DNA of 64,000 nt from Runella sp. SP2. Lineage in GTDB: Bacteria > Bacteroidota > Bacteroidia > Cytophagales > Spirosomataceae. Location: NCBI RefSeq assembly GCF_003711225.1, contig NZ_CP031030.1, forward strand, positions 4,588,001 through 4,652,000, in the 5' to 3' direction. How positions within the stretch are numbered: the first letter of the stretch is position 1; the number at the start of each line of letters is the position of its first letter. The notes beneath the pieces are model-generated. The model was not told the origin of the DNA and did not search any database. It saw only the letters and a program-made list of their open reading frames with translations. A program made the position numbers and the translations under genes. Below, piece after piece: positions 7,366 through 14,824 of the stretch.

Positions 7366-10020
7366 ATGGCCCGCACTGCAAAAAACGCAACCGAACCCGT
7401 TAAAGTCAAAGAAACACCCCTCAATCGTCAGTACAACCAAATAAAGTCGAAATACCCAGGCGCCATGCTCCTCTTTCGAGTAGGCGACTTTTACGAGACG
7501 TTTGGGGAAGATGCCGTACGCGCTAGTCGGATTTTAGGGATTGTCTTGACGCGCCGCAACAACGGTGGTTCGCAGGAAGAACTTGCGGGTTTCCCTCACC
7601 ATTCATTGGACAACTACCTGCCCAAGCTGGTTCGTGCGGGTGAACGCGTAGCCATTTGCGACCAGCTTGAAGACCCCGCCGTTGCCAAAGGAATCGTCCG
7701 AAGAGGCGTAACAGAATTGGTCACACCAGGAGTTTCGTTCAACGACAACGTGTTGGACGTTCGGCGCAACAATTACCTTGCCTCGGTTCATTTTGGCAAA
7801 AACAACGTCTTCGGCATTGCCTTTTTAGACGTATCAACGGGTGAATTTTTGACCACCCAAGGCACCAAAGATTACATCGAAAAACTTCTCCAAAGCTTTG
7901 CGCCGTCGGAGGTTTTGTACTGTAAAAAACACCGCCAAGAGTTTACCGAATTCTTTGGCGACAAGTTTCATACCTTTTCGTTTGAGGACTGGGCCTACAC
8001 CCACGATTTTGCCTACGAACTCCTTACTAAGCACTTCAACACGGCTTCCTTGAAGGGATTTGGAGTGGAAGCCCTGACCGAAGGCGTCGTAGCTGCTGGG
8101 GTGATTTTGAGGTACTTAGCCGACACTGAGCACCGCGAAATCCAGCACATTACGCGCCTTACCCGCCTCGACGAAGAAAAATACGTGTGGCTCGACCGCT
8201 TTACGATTCGTAACCTTGAGTTGGTCTATCCTCAGCAAGAAGGGGGCGTGCCTCTTATCCAAATTTTAGATCAAACCGTCACCCCCATGGGTGCGCGCTT
8301 GCTTCGCAAATGGCTGGTGTTGCCTCTCAAAGACAAAGCGCCGATTGAAGAGCGACTACAAACCGTTGAGCATTTTCTCAAACACGAAGAAATGCTGGAA
8401 ACGCTCACCCAGCACCTCAAGCAAATTGGTGATTTAGAGCGACTTATTTCTAAGGTGGCCGTTCGTCGTATCAATCCTCGGGAGATGGTTCAACTCAAAA
8501 AATCACTGAGTCACATTGCACCCGTCAAGGAGTTGTTGCAAGCGGCCTGGAACGAAACCGAAAACGCTCCTTCCGCATTAGGGCCACTTCGCAAATACGC
8601 CGACCAGTTGAACGCCTGCGAGTTTTTGCTCGAAAAAATTGAGACCGAGCTCCGCGACGATCCTCCGACGGTGACCAACCAAGGGGGCATGATTAAAGCG
8701 GGTATTGATGCGGAGTTGGACCGTTTGCAAGAACTGGCTTTTTCTGGTAAAGATTATTTGATTCAAGTTCAAAACCGTGAGATTGAACGTACGGGAATTA
8801 CGTCGCTAAAAATTGCGTACAACAAGGTGTTTGGGTATTACCTCGAAGTGACCAACTCCCACAAAAACCGCGTTCCGTCCGACTGGATTCGCAAACAAAC
8901 CCTTGTCAACGCCGAGCGCTACATCACGCCCGAGCTTAAAGAATACGAGGATAAAATTTTGAGTGCCGAAGAAAAACTGTTTGTGATAGAGCAGCGCATC
9001 TTCAACGATTTGGTCATGACGGCCAACGATTACGTGACTGCCGTTCAGCAAAACGCTCGGATTATTTCGGTGTTGGATGCGCTGTCGTCGTTTGCGGTGA
9101 TTGCCAAGAAAAACAACTATTACAAACCCGTCATCACCGACGATAAAGCGCTCAAAATCAAGGAAGGACGCCACCCCGTGATTGAGCAGCAGTTGCCGTT
9201 GGGCGAAAGTTACGTACCCAACGATTTATACTTGGACGACACCACCCAACAAATCATCATCATTACGGGACCGAATATGGCGGGTAAATCCGCTTTACTG
9301 CGTCAAACGGCCTTGATTGTGTTGATGGCACAAATGGGCAGTTTTGTCCCCGCACTGGAAGCCGAAATTGGGTTGGTGGACAAGATTTTTACCCGTGTAG
9401 GCGCTTCCGACAACCTCAGTCGCGGCGAAAGTACCTTCATGGTCGAGATGACCGAAACCGCCAGCATCCTCAACAACCTGAGCGAGCGCAGTTTGGTACT
9501 TATGGACGAAATCGGGCGCGGAACGAGCACCTACGATGGGGTAAGTATTGCGTGGAGCATTGCCGAATTTTTGCACAACCACCCGCGCCACCGCGCCAAA
9601 ACGCTTTTTGCGACCCACTACCACGAGTTGAATCAGTTGGCGGAAGATTTTCCTCGCGTCAAAAACTTCAATGTGGCCGTGAAAGAGATGGGGAATAAAG
9701 TCATTTTCTTGCGCAAACTCAAAGAAGGTGGCAGCGAGCACAGCTTCGGGATTCACGTGGCACAAATGGCAGGAATGCCGCAAGAAGTGGTACTGCGCGC
9801 CAACGATATTTTGCACAGCCTCGAAAAGAGCCACCGCAAGCAAGAAACCACCAAGGCTGTAAAGGAAATGCCAAAAGTGAACTACCAAATGACGCTTTTT
9901 GAACCCCAAGACCCTAAAATTGAAGAACTTAAATCGAAGCTCAAAACCCTCGACATCAACACCCTATCCCCCATCGAAGCCCTGCTCAAACTCAATGAGT
10001 TACGGCGGTTGGTGGAGTAA
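7366..10020 (+). CDS. mutS: DNA mismatch repair protein MutS
   Basis: This 884-residue ATPase recognises mismatched bases and starts repair with MutL. The mismatch-reading Phe-x-Glu is present in RVGDFYETFG. The ABC-type ATPase follows at the C-terminal end: Walker A in TGPNMAGKSALLRQ, a signature region around NLSRGESTFMVEM, and Walker B in LVLMDEIGRGTSTYDG. A helix-rich tail ends in SPIEALLKLNELRRLV, the usual MutS ending. ATG 7366 is chosen over an upstream TTG because it gives the expected N-terminal length. The length is normal for MutS1. Confidence 0.97.
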   Translation: MARTAKNATEPVKVKETPLNRQYNQIKSKYPGAMLLFRVGDFYETFGEDAVRASRILGIVLTRRNNGGSQEELAGFPHHSLDNYLPKLVRAGERVAICDQLEDPAVAKGIVRRGVTELVTPGVSFNDNVLDVRRNNYLASVHFGKNNVFGIAFLDVSTGEFLTTQGTKDYIEKLLQSFAPSEVLYCKKHRQEFTEFFGDKFHTFSFEDWAYTHDFAYELLTKHFNTASLKGFGVEALTEGVVAAGVILRYLADTEHREIQHITRLTRLDEEKYVWLDRFTIRNLELVYPQQEGGVPLIQILDQTVTPMGARLLRKWLVLPLKDKAPIEERLQTVEHFLKHEEMLETLTQHLKQIGDLERLISKVAVRRINPREMVQLKKSLSHIAPVKELLQAAWNETENAPSALGPLRKYADQLNACEFLLEKIETELRDDPPTVTNQGGMIKAGIDAELDRLQELAFSGKDYLIQVQNREIERTGITSLKIAYNKVFGYYLEVTNSHKNRVPSDWIRKQTLVNAERYITPELKEYEDKILSAEEKLFVIEQRIFNDLVMTANDYVTAVQQNARIISVLDALSSFAVIAKKNNYYKPVITDDKALKIKEGRHPVIEQQLPLGESYVPNDLYLDDTTQQIIIITGPNMAGKSALLRQTALIVLMAQMGSFVPALEAEIGLVDKIFTRVGASDNLSRGESTFMVEMTETASILNNLSERSLVLMDEIGRGTSTYDGVSIAWSIAEFLHNHPRHRAKTLFATHYHELNQLAEDFPRVKNFNVAVKEMGNKVIFLRKLKEGGSEHSFGIHVAQMAGMPQEVVLRANDILHSLEKSHRKQETTKAVKEMPKVNYQMTLFEPQDPKIEELKSKLKTLDINTLSPIEALLKLNELRRLVE

Positions 10021-10068
10021 GGTTTATTCGATTTTGTATTATATTTGTCAAAATTGACATAAAAAGCC

Positions 10069-10371
10069 ATGCTTATCCTCGAAATTAACGATGCCTCACT
10101 AGAACAGAAAATCGTTGAAAAGGCGCGCAAGGTTGGTAAGTCTGTACAAGAGATGCTCAAAGACATTGTTGTCGAAAAAATTCAAGAAGAAGTAAGTCTT
10201 GAAACCCTTCCTTTTGAAGTACCTAAATTGGACTATCGACAGTACATAAAAATCATTGATGAACCTCTTGGTGATGAGGCTATTGACGATGCCCCTATTT
10301 TTAAGAACGATATTGACACCGTTGAGTTTGCCAAACAATTAAGAAAACAAGCATGGAAAAGGAAATCTTGA
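10069..10371 (+). CDS. Putative antitoxin of a broken PIN toxin pair
   Basis: This is a 100-residue intact protein with a helical N-terminal half (SLEQKIVEKARKVGKSVQEM) typical of small DNA-binding antitoxins and an acidic C-terminal half (IDDAPIFKNDIDTVEF) likely to bind a toxin. Its stop codon overlaps an ATG of the PIN-domain reading frame that follows (TGATG), the standard translational coupling of toxin-antitoxin operons. A -7 like element TATATTTG lies at 10040-10047, but a matching -33 element is not clear. The toxin frame is interrupted, so this gene may now be an orphan antitoxin. Confidence 0.7.
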   Translation: MLILEINDASLEQKIVEKARKVGKSVQEMLKDIVVEKIQEEVSLETLPFEVPKLDYRQYIKIIDEPLGDEAIDDAPIFKNDIDTVEFAKQLRKQAWKRKS

Positions 10372-10745
10372 TGCTTGATACTAATATTGTCGTAGATTAC
10401 CTTCGCCAAAAGCCCCAAGTACTTACTTTTATTGAAACCTATGGCAAAACTAACTTGGCTATATCACCTATTGTTTCGATGGAAGTGTACCAAGGGGTTT
10501 TAGACAAAAAAGACTGACTCCGAACTCGCAAAAAACTCAATGGATTTGCATCTTTACCATTGAATCAAGAAATAATTCAGTTAGCTATGCAGTTACAGCA
10601 ACAATATATTCTTTCTCACCATGTAGGTATTCCAGATACTCTTATTGCTGCTACTGCCCTTGTGTATGACCTTGAGTTGAAAACCTATAATCTAAAGGAT
10701 TTCCAATTTATCCCTACCCTGAAAGTGAACAATAGCTTAGAATAG
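10371..10745 (+). pseudogene. PIN-domain toxin interrupted by an in-frame TGA
   Basis: Reading from ATG 10371 (or ATG 10353) gives the start of a PIN domain (MLDTNIVVDYLRQKP) with the catalytic Asp and then a conserved acidic segment SIVSMEVYQG-like region. A TGA stop at 10515-10517 then cuts the frame. The same frame continues without shift through NQEIIQLAMQLQQ and GIPDTLIAATALVYDLELKT to TAG at 10745, which is the second half of a VapC-like protein of normal length (about 125 residues). One base change would explain it, for example CGA to TGA after KKD. Expression of the second half from TTG 10560 would lack the first catalytic residues. I therefore call it an inactivated toxin. Confidence 0.8.
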
Positions 10746-10854
10746 TTTAACATTAATGCTACCCCCACCCATCAAATATTTACTAAAAATCAATGAGTTG
10801 CAGCAGATAGTGAAGTAGAAAAGATCTTTTATCTTTGACATAAAGCATCAAATT

Positions 10855-11829
10855 ATGCTACAAAGTATCGAAATAGAAAATTTCCGTTGTTTTGAGAAAG
10901 CCAGCATCAGCGGTTTTGAGCAAATCAACCTCATTACGGGCAAAAACAACTCAGGAAAAACGGCGTTGTTGGAGGCGATATATCTCTTATTGAGTTGTGA
11001 TTATAAGGGGTTGACTAGCACAACCCGCCAATCGGAAAAGGATGTAGAAAAGGAGAAAAATCTTTTTTACAATCAATTGACTCATAAGCCGATTCAAATT
11101 ATTTCATACGTCGGAACAGAATCTGGAATCCACTTTCAACTTTCAAGTACTAGTCCCAAACAGCACTTTTTTAATGAGATAGATACTCTTAAAAACGGTC
11201 AAAAGCAGTATATTAATAACAGTTTTCATATTGGTATTGCTCACACCTTTGTTTTTGATAAGTACAATCAATTACCTGTCAGTGGAAGCTTAACTTCTTT
11301 ACTTGATTATTGGGATAAGAAGGGCGAAAAATTTAGAGTGCTGGAAGCCCTTAAAATTATTGATAGTTCTCTTATGGATATTCGCACGTTTGCTACGTTC
11401 CCAGATGTCTTATATCTTCAAAAACAGGGTAGCTCTGAATACCAGCCGATTTATTATTTGGGAGACGCAGTACAAAAAATAGTTCGATATGTTATTAATA
11501 TTTTGAATAACTATCCCAACAAAGATGTTTTAAATGTACTTCTCCTCGACGAAATTGAGAACGGAATTCACTACACGGCACAGGCAGAAGTATGGCGAAT
11601 GCTGATGAAGTTATGTAAGCATTATAATATTCAACTTTTTGCAACAACACACAGCTTAGAAATGATAAAAGCGTTTCAGTCAGTGTGTGCAGAAAAAGAA
11701 TTTGTGGGAATGGGTGGGTATTTTGAATTGGGCAGAAGCCCCAAAAACCAACAAATCATCGGCGTAAAGCATGATTTAGAAACCCTTGAATATGAATTAG
11801 CTTCGGGAGATACCATACGAGGAGAGTAA
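10855..11829 (+). CDS. AAA/ABC-type ATPase of an OLD/PARIS-like defence pair
   Basis: This 324-residue protein has an SMC/RecF-like ABC ATPase fold. It shows Walker A GKNNSGKT at residues 29-36, an LGDA segment at 202-205 where OLD-type ATPases carry the signature, Walker B VLLLDEIENG at 228-237 and a switch His in ATTHS near 266. This layout fits the AAA_15/AAA_21 group. These ATPases are often encoded directly before TOPRIM-domain nucleases, as in PARIS (AriA/AriB) and two-gene OLD systems. Its stop overlaps the start of a TOPRIM frame (TAATG). A -7 like TATCTTTG lies at 10830-10837. The gene itself is complete. A defence role is inference from family and context. Confidence 0.82.
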   Translation: MLQSIEIENFRCFEKASISGFEQINLITGKNNSGKTALLEAIYLLLSCDYKGLTSTTRQSEKDVEKEKNLFYNQLTHKPIQIISYVGTESGIHFQLSSTSPKQHFFNEIDTLKNGQKQYINNSFHIGIAHTFVFDKYNQLPVSGSLTSLLDYWDKKGEKFRVLEALKIIDSSLMDIRTFATFPDVLYLQKQGSSEYQPIYYLGDAVQKIVRYVINILNNYPNKDVLNVLLLDEIENGIHYTAQAEVWRMLMKLCKHYNIQLFATTHSLEMIKAFQSVCAEKEFVGMGGYFELGRSPKNQQIIGVKHDLETLEYELASGDTIRGE

Positions 11830-12442
11830 TGAGAAAAGTTATCATCGTTGAAGGAAAAGAAGACGCAGCTTTTGTAAAAGCCCTTGCTCCTGATGTCGAA
11901 ACACGAGAAATTGAGATTCAGGAATTAGGTGGTGCTGGAAAAGGTGCCGTTAAAGAGCTAAAAAAAGCATTGGATAGTATAAAAAACGATGCATTACTTA
12001 CTTTCTAATCCCATTGAGAAAATTGGCATCCTACTTGATTTAGACCCCGCAGACTTCAATGAAGCAAGTAAATTAGCATTTGTTAATGCCGCCATTGCAT
12101 CCGTCTTTGGAGTAGAGGTAAAAGCCGTAGATAGTTTTTACCAAGTTCCTGAAATAGAGGCCCAAATTGCTTGCCATTTTATTTCCCCAAATCTCGATGT
12201 TTTACTAAAATCAATTGCTTCTAAACCTTCCCCTAAAGCGGATTGCCTTTTTGCTTGCTTCGAATCTAAAGGAGAAAGACAAAGCTTGGCTACTTTATTA
12301 CATGCGTTGGGACATTTGTACAGAAGCAGAACGACGTAACGGAGCTAATAATGTGAGTTTCAAGCACACTGCCACAAAAGGTGCATGGCAGTTGGATTCA
12401 GAAAAACTCAGTGAGATAAAGAATTTTCTAGCACTTTTTTAG
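11829..12442 (+). pseudogene. TOPRIM-domain (DUF3226-like) effector with two frameshifts
   Basis: From ATG 11829 the frame reads MRKVIIVEGKEDAAFVKAL, the first TOPRIM motif with its catalytic Glu, and stops after DALLTF. A second frame picks up at NPIEKIGILLDLDPADF, which carries the TOPRIM Asp-x-Asp motif, and stops at 12339. A third frame (DKAWLLYYMRWDICTEAERR... to TAG 12442) supplies the C-terminus. A tandem ACTT duplication near 11994-12002 would explain the first shift, and one extra A in the GGAGAAAGACAAAG stretch near 12270-12284 the second. Restored, the product is about 203 residues. It is translationally coupled to the ATPase before it. TOPRIM partners in such pairs act as nucleases. 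Confidence 0.78.
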
Positions 12443-12454
12443 AAAAGCCTAAGC

Positions 12455-12640
12455 CTATTTCTCGCGTTTAAACCCATAAGGGCAGTGGCGGCAGCCGTTT
12501 TTGCAGCAGTAGCCTCGCTTGAGATGATACGCCGCCGTGAATACAATGAAACCGTTTTCGTCGGTATAATAATCTTCTTTCTCTAAACCATGACGGCCAG
12601 AGGTAACTGTTGATTTTTGTGAAGAGGAAGGTTCGCGCAC
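12455..12640 (-). CDS. Small cysteine-rich DUF5522-like protein
   Basis: This is a 61-residue protein with the compact pattern ENGFIVFTAAYHLKRGYCC followed by KNGCRHCPYGF. The Cys pattern CC-x3-C-x2-CPY suggests a metal site. It matches small proteins I know as DUF5522, widespread in Bacteroidota and of unknown function. No ATG lies in the open frame upstream, so GTG 12640 is the best start, although the frame is open back to about 12706. It lies between the broken defence pair and the MFS gene. Confidence 0.7.
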   Translation of the reverse strand: MREPSSSQKSTVTSGRHGLEKEDYYTDENGFIVFTAAYHLKRGYCCKNGCRHCPYGFKREK

Positions 12641-12696
12641 TTTTATAGATTTTTGGGCACAGTAGGTATCTAACCAATTGTGCCCAAAAATGTTTT

Positions 12697-13947
12697 TTAC
12701 ATTAATTCAACTTTAAACAATTCCTTGGATTTAATCCACACCCAGATGACGATAACCATCGTCAGGCTACCACCCAAAAGCACCGACGGGACTGTTCCCA
12801 TCACTTTGGCAAGCACGCCTGACTCAAACGCCCCAATCTCGTTGGACGAACTCACAAAGACACTATTGACCGAAATAACGCGTCCTCGCATGTGATCGGG
12901 TGGGACAACTTGCAAAATTGTTTGGCGAATGACGACGCTAATGGCATCAAACGCTCCCGTGAAAAATAACATCACGACCGACAACCAAAAGTGGGTTGAA
13001 ACTGCAAAAACAAGCGTAGCTACCCCAAAACCTGCTACCGAAATAAGCATATTGCGCCATGCGTGCCGAGCGGGAGGAAAGTAGGCCGTCATAAAAATCG
13101 TCAAAACCGCCCCTACCGACGGTGCGGCGCGTAAGATTCCCAGTCCTTCGGCACCTACTTTTAAAATATCTTCGGCAAAAACGGGCAATATCGCAATTAC
13201 TCCCCCAAATAGCACGGCTGCCAAATCGAGCGAAATGGAGTAGAGGAGAATTTTTTGTTCATATACAAATTGAATTCCTTCTTTGATGCTTTGCCACAAA
13301 CTGACCGTTTCTTCTTCGGCAGCGTGCGGAATGGGTTTCTTAGAAATCAACAGCAACATCCCTTGCGTGACGGCTAAAATCACGACCACAACCCACAATG
13401 TATTTATCAATCCCAAATAAGCGTATAAAAATCCAGCTACACCTGGGCCTGCAATGGCGCCTACCTGCCAAAAAGTCCCGCTCCACGTAGCAGCGTTGGA
13501 ATATACTTCGCGAGGGGTTAAAAAAGCTTTCATCGACGATACGGCGGGTGAATAAAACCCTTTGGCAAAACCAATAACGGCCAAAATACCATAAACTGTC
13601 AGTAACAACGACGTCTGCGAAAGGTGGTTGCGGTTTTCGGGGTTCATCAAAGCAATCAATCCCAAAGAACAAACCAAAATCACCGATTGGCTGATTTGCA
13701 TGATGGTGCGTTTGTCTTTGCGGTCGGCATAATGGCCCCCAAATAAGGCCAACGAAATGTACGGAATGGCTTCGGCCAGCCCAATAAAACCTAATGAGAG
13801 TGGATCGTGGGTAATTTTGTACAATTCATACCCAATCACCACTTCCTGAATCAAAAGCGCCGCCGTAATGAGGCTATTGGTGGTTATCAGGTTGACAAAC
13901 TCTGGATAACGCAGCGCGGCGTAGGGATCGGTGGAGATAGTTTTCAA
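12697..13947 (-). CDS. MFS transporter (EntS-like exporter)
   Basis: This is a 416-residue inner-membrane protein with 12 predicted membrane segments. The MFS loop motif between segments 2 and 3 is visible as GGHYADRKDKRTIM. The N-terminus (YPEFVNLITTNSLITAALL) and the conserved late segment DHMRGRVISVNSVFVSSSNE are like the enterobactin exporter/EntS branch. Substrate unknown. The start is TTG 13947: no ATG occurs in frame between the upstream stop near 13980 and the first membrane segment. The gene stands alone on this strand. Confidence 0.88.
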   Translation of the reverse strand: MKTISTDPYAALRYPEFVNLITTNSLITAALLIQEVVIGYELYKITHDPLSLGFIGLAEAIPYISLALFGGHYADRKDKRTIMQISQSVILVCSLGLIALMNPENRNHLSQTSLLLTVYGILAVIGFAKGFYSPAVSSMKAFLTPREVYSNAATWSGTFWQVGAIAGPGVAGFLYAYLGLINTLWVVVVILAVTQGMLLLISKKPIPHAAEEETVSLWQSIKEGIQFVYEQKILLYSISLDLAAVLFGGVIAILPVFAEDILKVGAEGLGILRAAPSVGAVLTIFMTAYFPPARHAWRNMLISVAGFGVATLVFAVSTHFWLSVVMLFFTGAFDAISVVIRQTILQVVPPDHMRGRVISVNSVFVSSSNEIGAFESGVLAKVMGTVPSVLLGGSLTMVIVIWVWIKSKELFKVELM

Positions 13948-14023
13948 CTTAAATTTTTGGTTGATTAAGAAACGTACTCAAAAACTCAACCCAATTTGAG
14001 CGGGTAAAGTTGCTTGAGGTACT

Positions 14024-14054
14024 AAAAAAAAGCCCCCATGTATGATGGGGGACT
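14024..14054 (-). terminator. Terminator of the sulfite reductase/cobA operon
   Basis: On the minus strand, CCCCCAT and ATGGGGG form a 7-bp stem with a short loop, followed by CTTTTTTTT. It begins 23 bases after the stop of the methyltransferase gene. Confidence 0.85.
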
Positions 14055-14076
14055 TGTCAAATAAATGAAGGGTGGG

Positions 14077-14820
14077 CTAATAATCAGCTAATTGAGAAAT
14101 TTCTTTTACTTTGTCAGCGAGTTGTGCTACTTTGCCAATCACAATGATGGCGGGCGAGCCAATTCCCTCGGCTTGGGCTAGTTGAAGTATATTCCCGACT
14201 TTCCCCGTGACAATTTTTTCATCGGGACGACTGCCATTTTGGATGATGGCGACGGGCAAATTTATCTTTCCTAACTGCGCAAACGTCTCAACGATTTCGG
14301 GAAGTTTGTGCATTCCCATCAATACCACCACCGTTGCCGACGAACGCGCCGCCAACGACAGGTCGTTAGATAAGCTGTGGTCTTTGGTCGTGCCAGTAAT
14401 CACCCAAAAACTCTCGCTCATGCCTCGGGTCGTAAGGGGGATCCCCGCCAAAGCAGGCACTGCATAGCTACTCGAAATCCCTGGCACTACCTCTACAGTA
14501 ATGCCATGACGCTCAGCATATTCGAGTTCTTCGTAGCCACGACCAAAAATGAACGGATCACCACCTTTGAGGCGCACCACGTGGCCGTATTGTTGGGCGT
14601 ATTCGACAATCAAGTGGTTGATAACGTCTTGGTTACAGCTGTGTTGAGCAAAACGCTTTCCAACGTTGACTATCACGCAATTGGGTTTACAATACTCCAG
14701 CAATTCCGTACTTGCTAACGCATCGTGTAAAACTACGTCAGCGCTTTTGAGGGCTTTGATACCTTTCAAGGTGATTAATTCGGGATCACCTGGGCCTGCT
14801 CCAATGAGGGTGACTTTCAT
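14077..14820 (-). CDS. cobA: Uroporphyrinogen-III C-methyltransferase
   Basis: This 247-residue SAM-dependent enzyme converts uroporphyrinogen III to precorrin-2, the first step toward siroheme. Family motifs are VTLIGAGPGDPELITLKG at the start, VVRLKGGDPFIFGRG, and VVPGISSSYAVPALAGIPLT. ATG 14820 is chosen because it opens the first motif directly; the longer frame starts with TTG inside the neighbour's end. It lies 4 bases after the sulfite reductase gene, whose enzyme needs siroheme, so the two form an operon for sulfate assimilation. The oxidation and iron insertion step (CysG N-terminal type) is not in this gene. Confidence 0.93.
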   Translation of the reverse strand: MKVTLIGAGPGDPELITLKGIKALKSADVVLHDALASTELLEYCKPNCVIVNVGKRFAQHSCNQDVINHLIVEYAQQYGHVVRLKGGDPFIFGRGYEELEYAERHGITVEVVPGISSSYAVPALAGIPLTTRGMSESFWVITGTTKDHSLSNDLSLAARSSATVVVLMGMHKLPEIVETFAQLGKINLPVAIIQNGSRPDEKIVTGKVGNILQLAQAEGIGSPAIIVIGKVAQLADKVKEISQLADY

Positions 14821-14824
14821 AAAA

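Noticed and set aside
9295-9909. Minus-strand frame of 204 residues within mutS
   Set aside because: It lies opposite the conserved ATPase region of mutS and shows no domain, signal or neighbour to support it.
10515-10517. TGA as a selenocysteine codon in the PIN toxin
   Set aside because: PIN proteins do not use selenocysteine, no SECIS-like structure is evident just after the TGA, and a simple nonsense change explains it.
12215-12442. Separate small gene at the end of the TOPRIM region
   Set aside because: Its sequence continues the TOPRIM protein after one apparent base insertion, so it is read as the third piece of a broken gene and not as an independent one.
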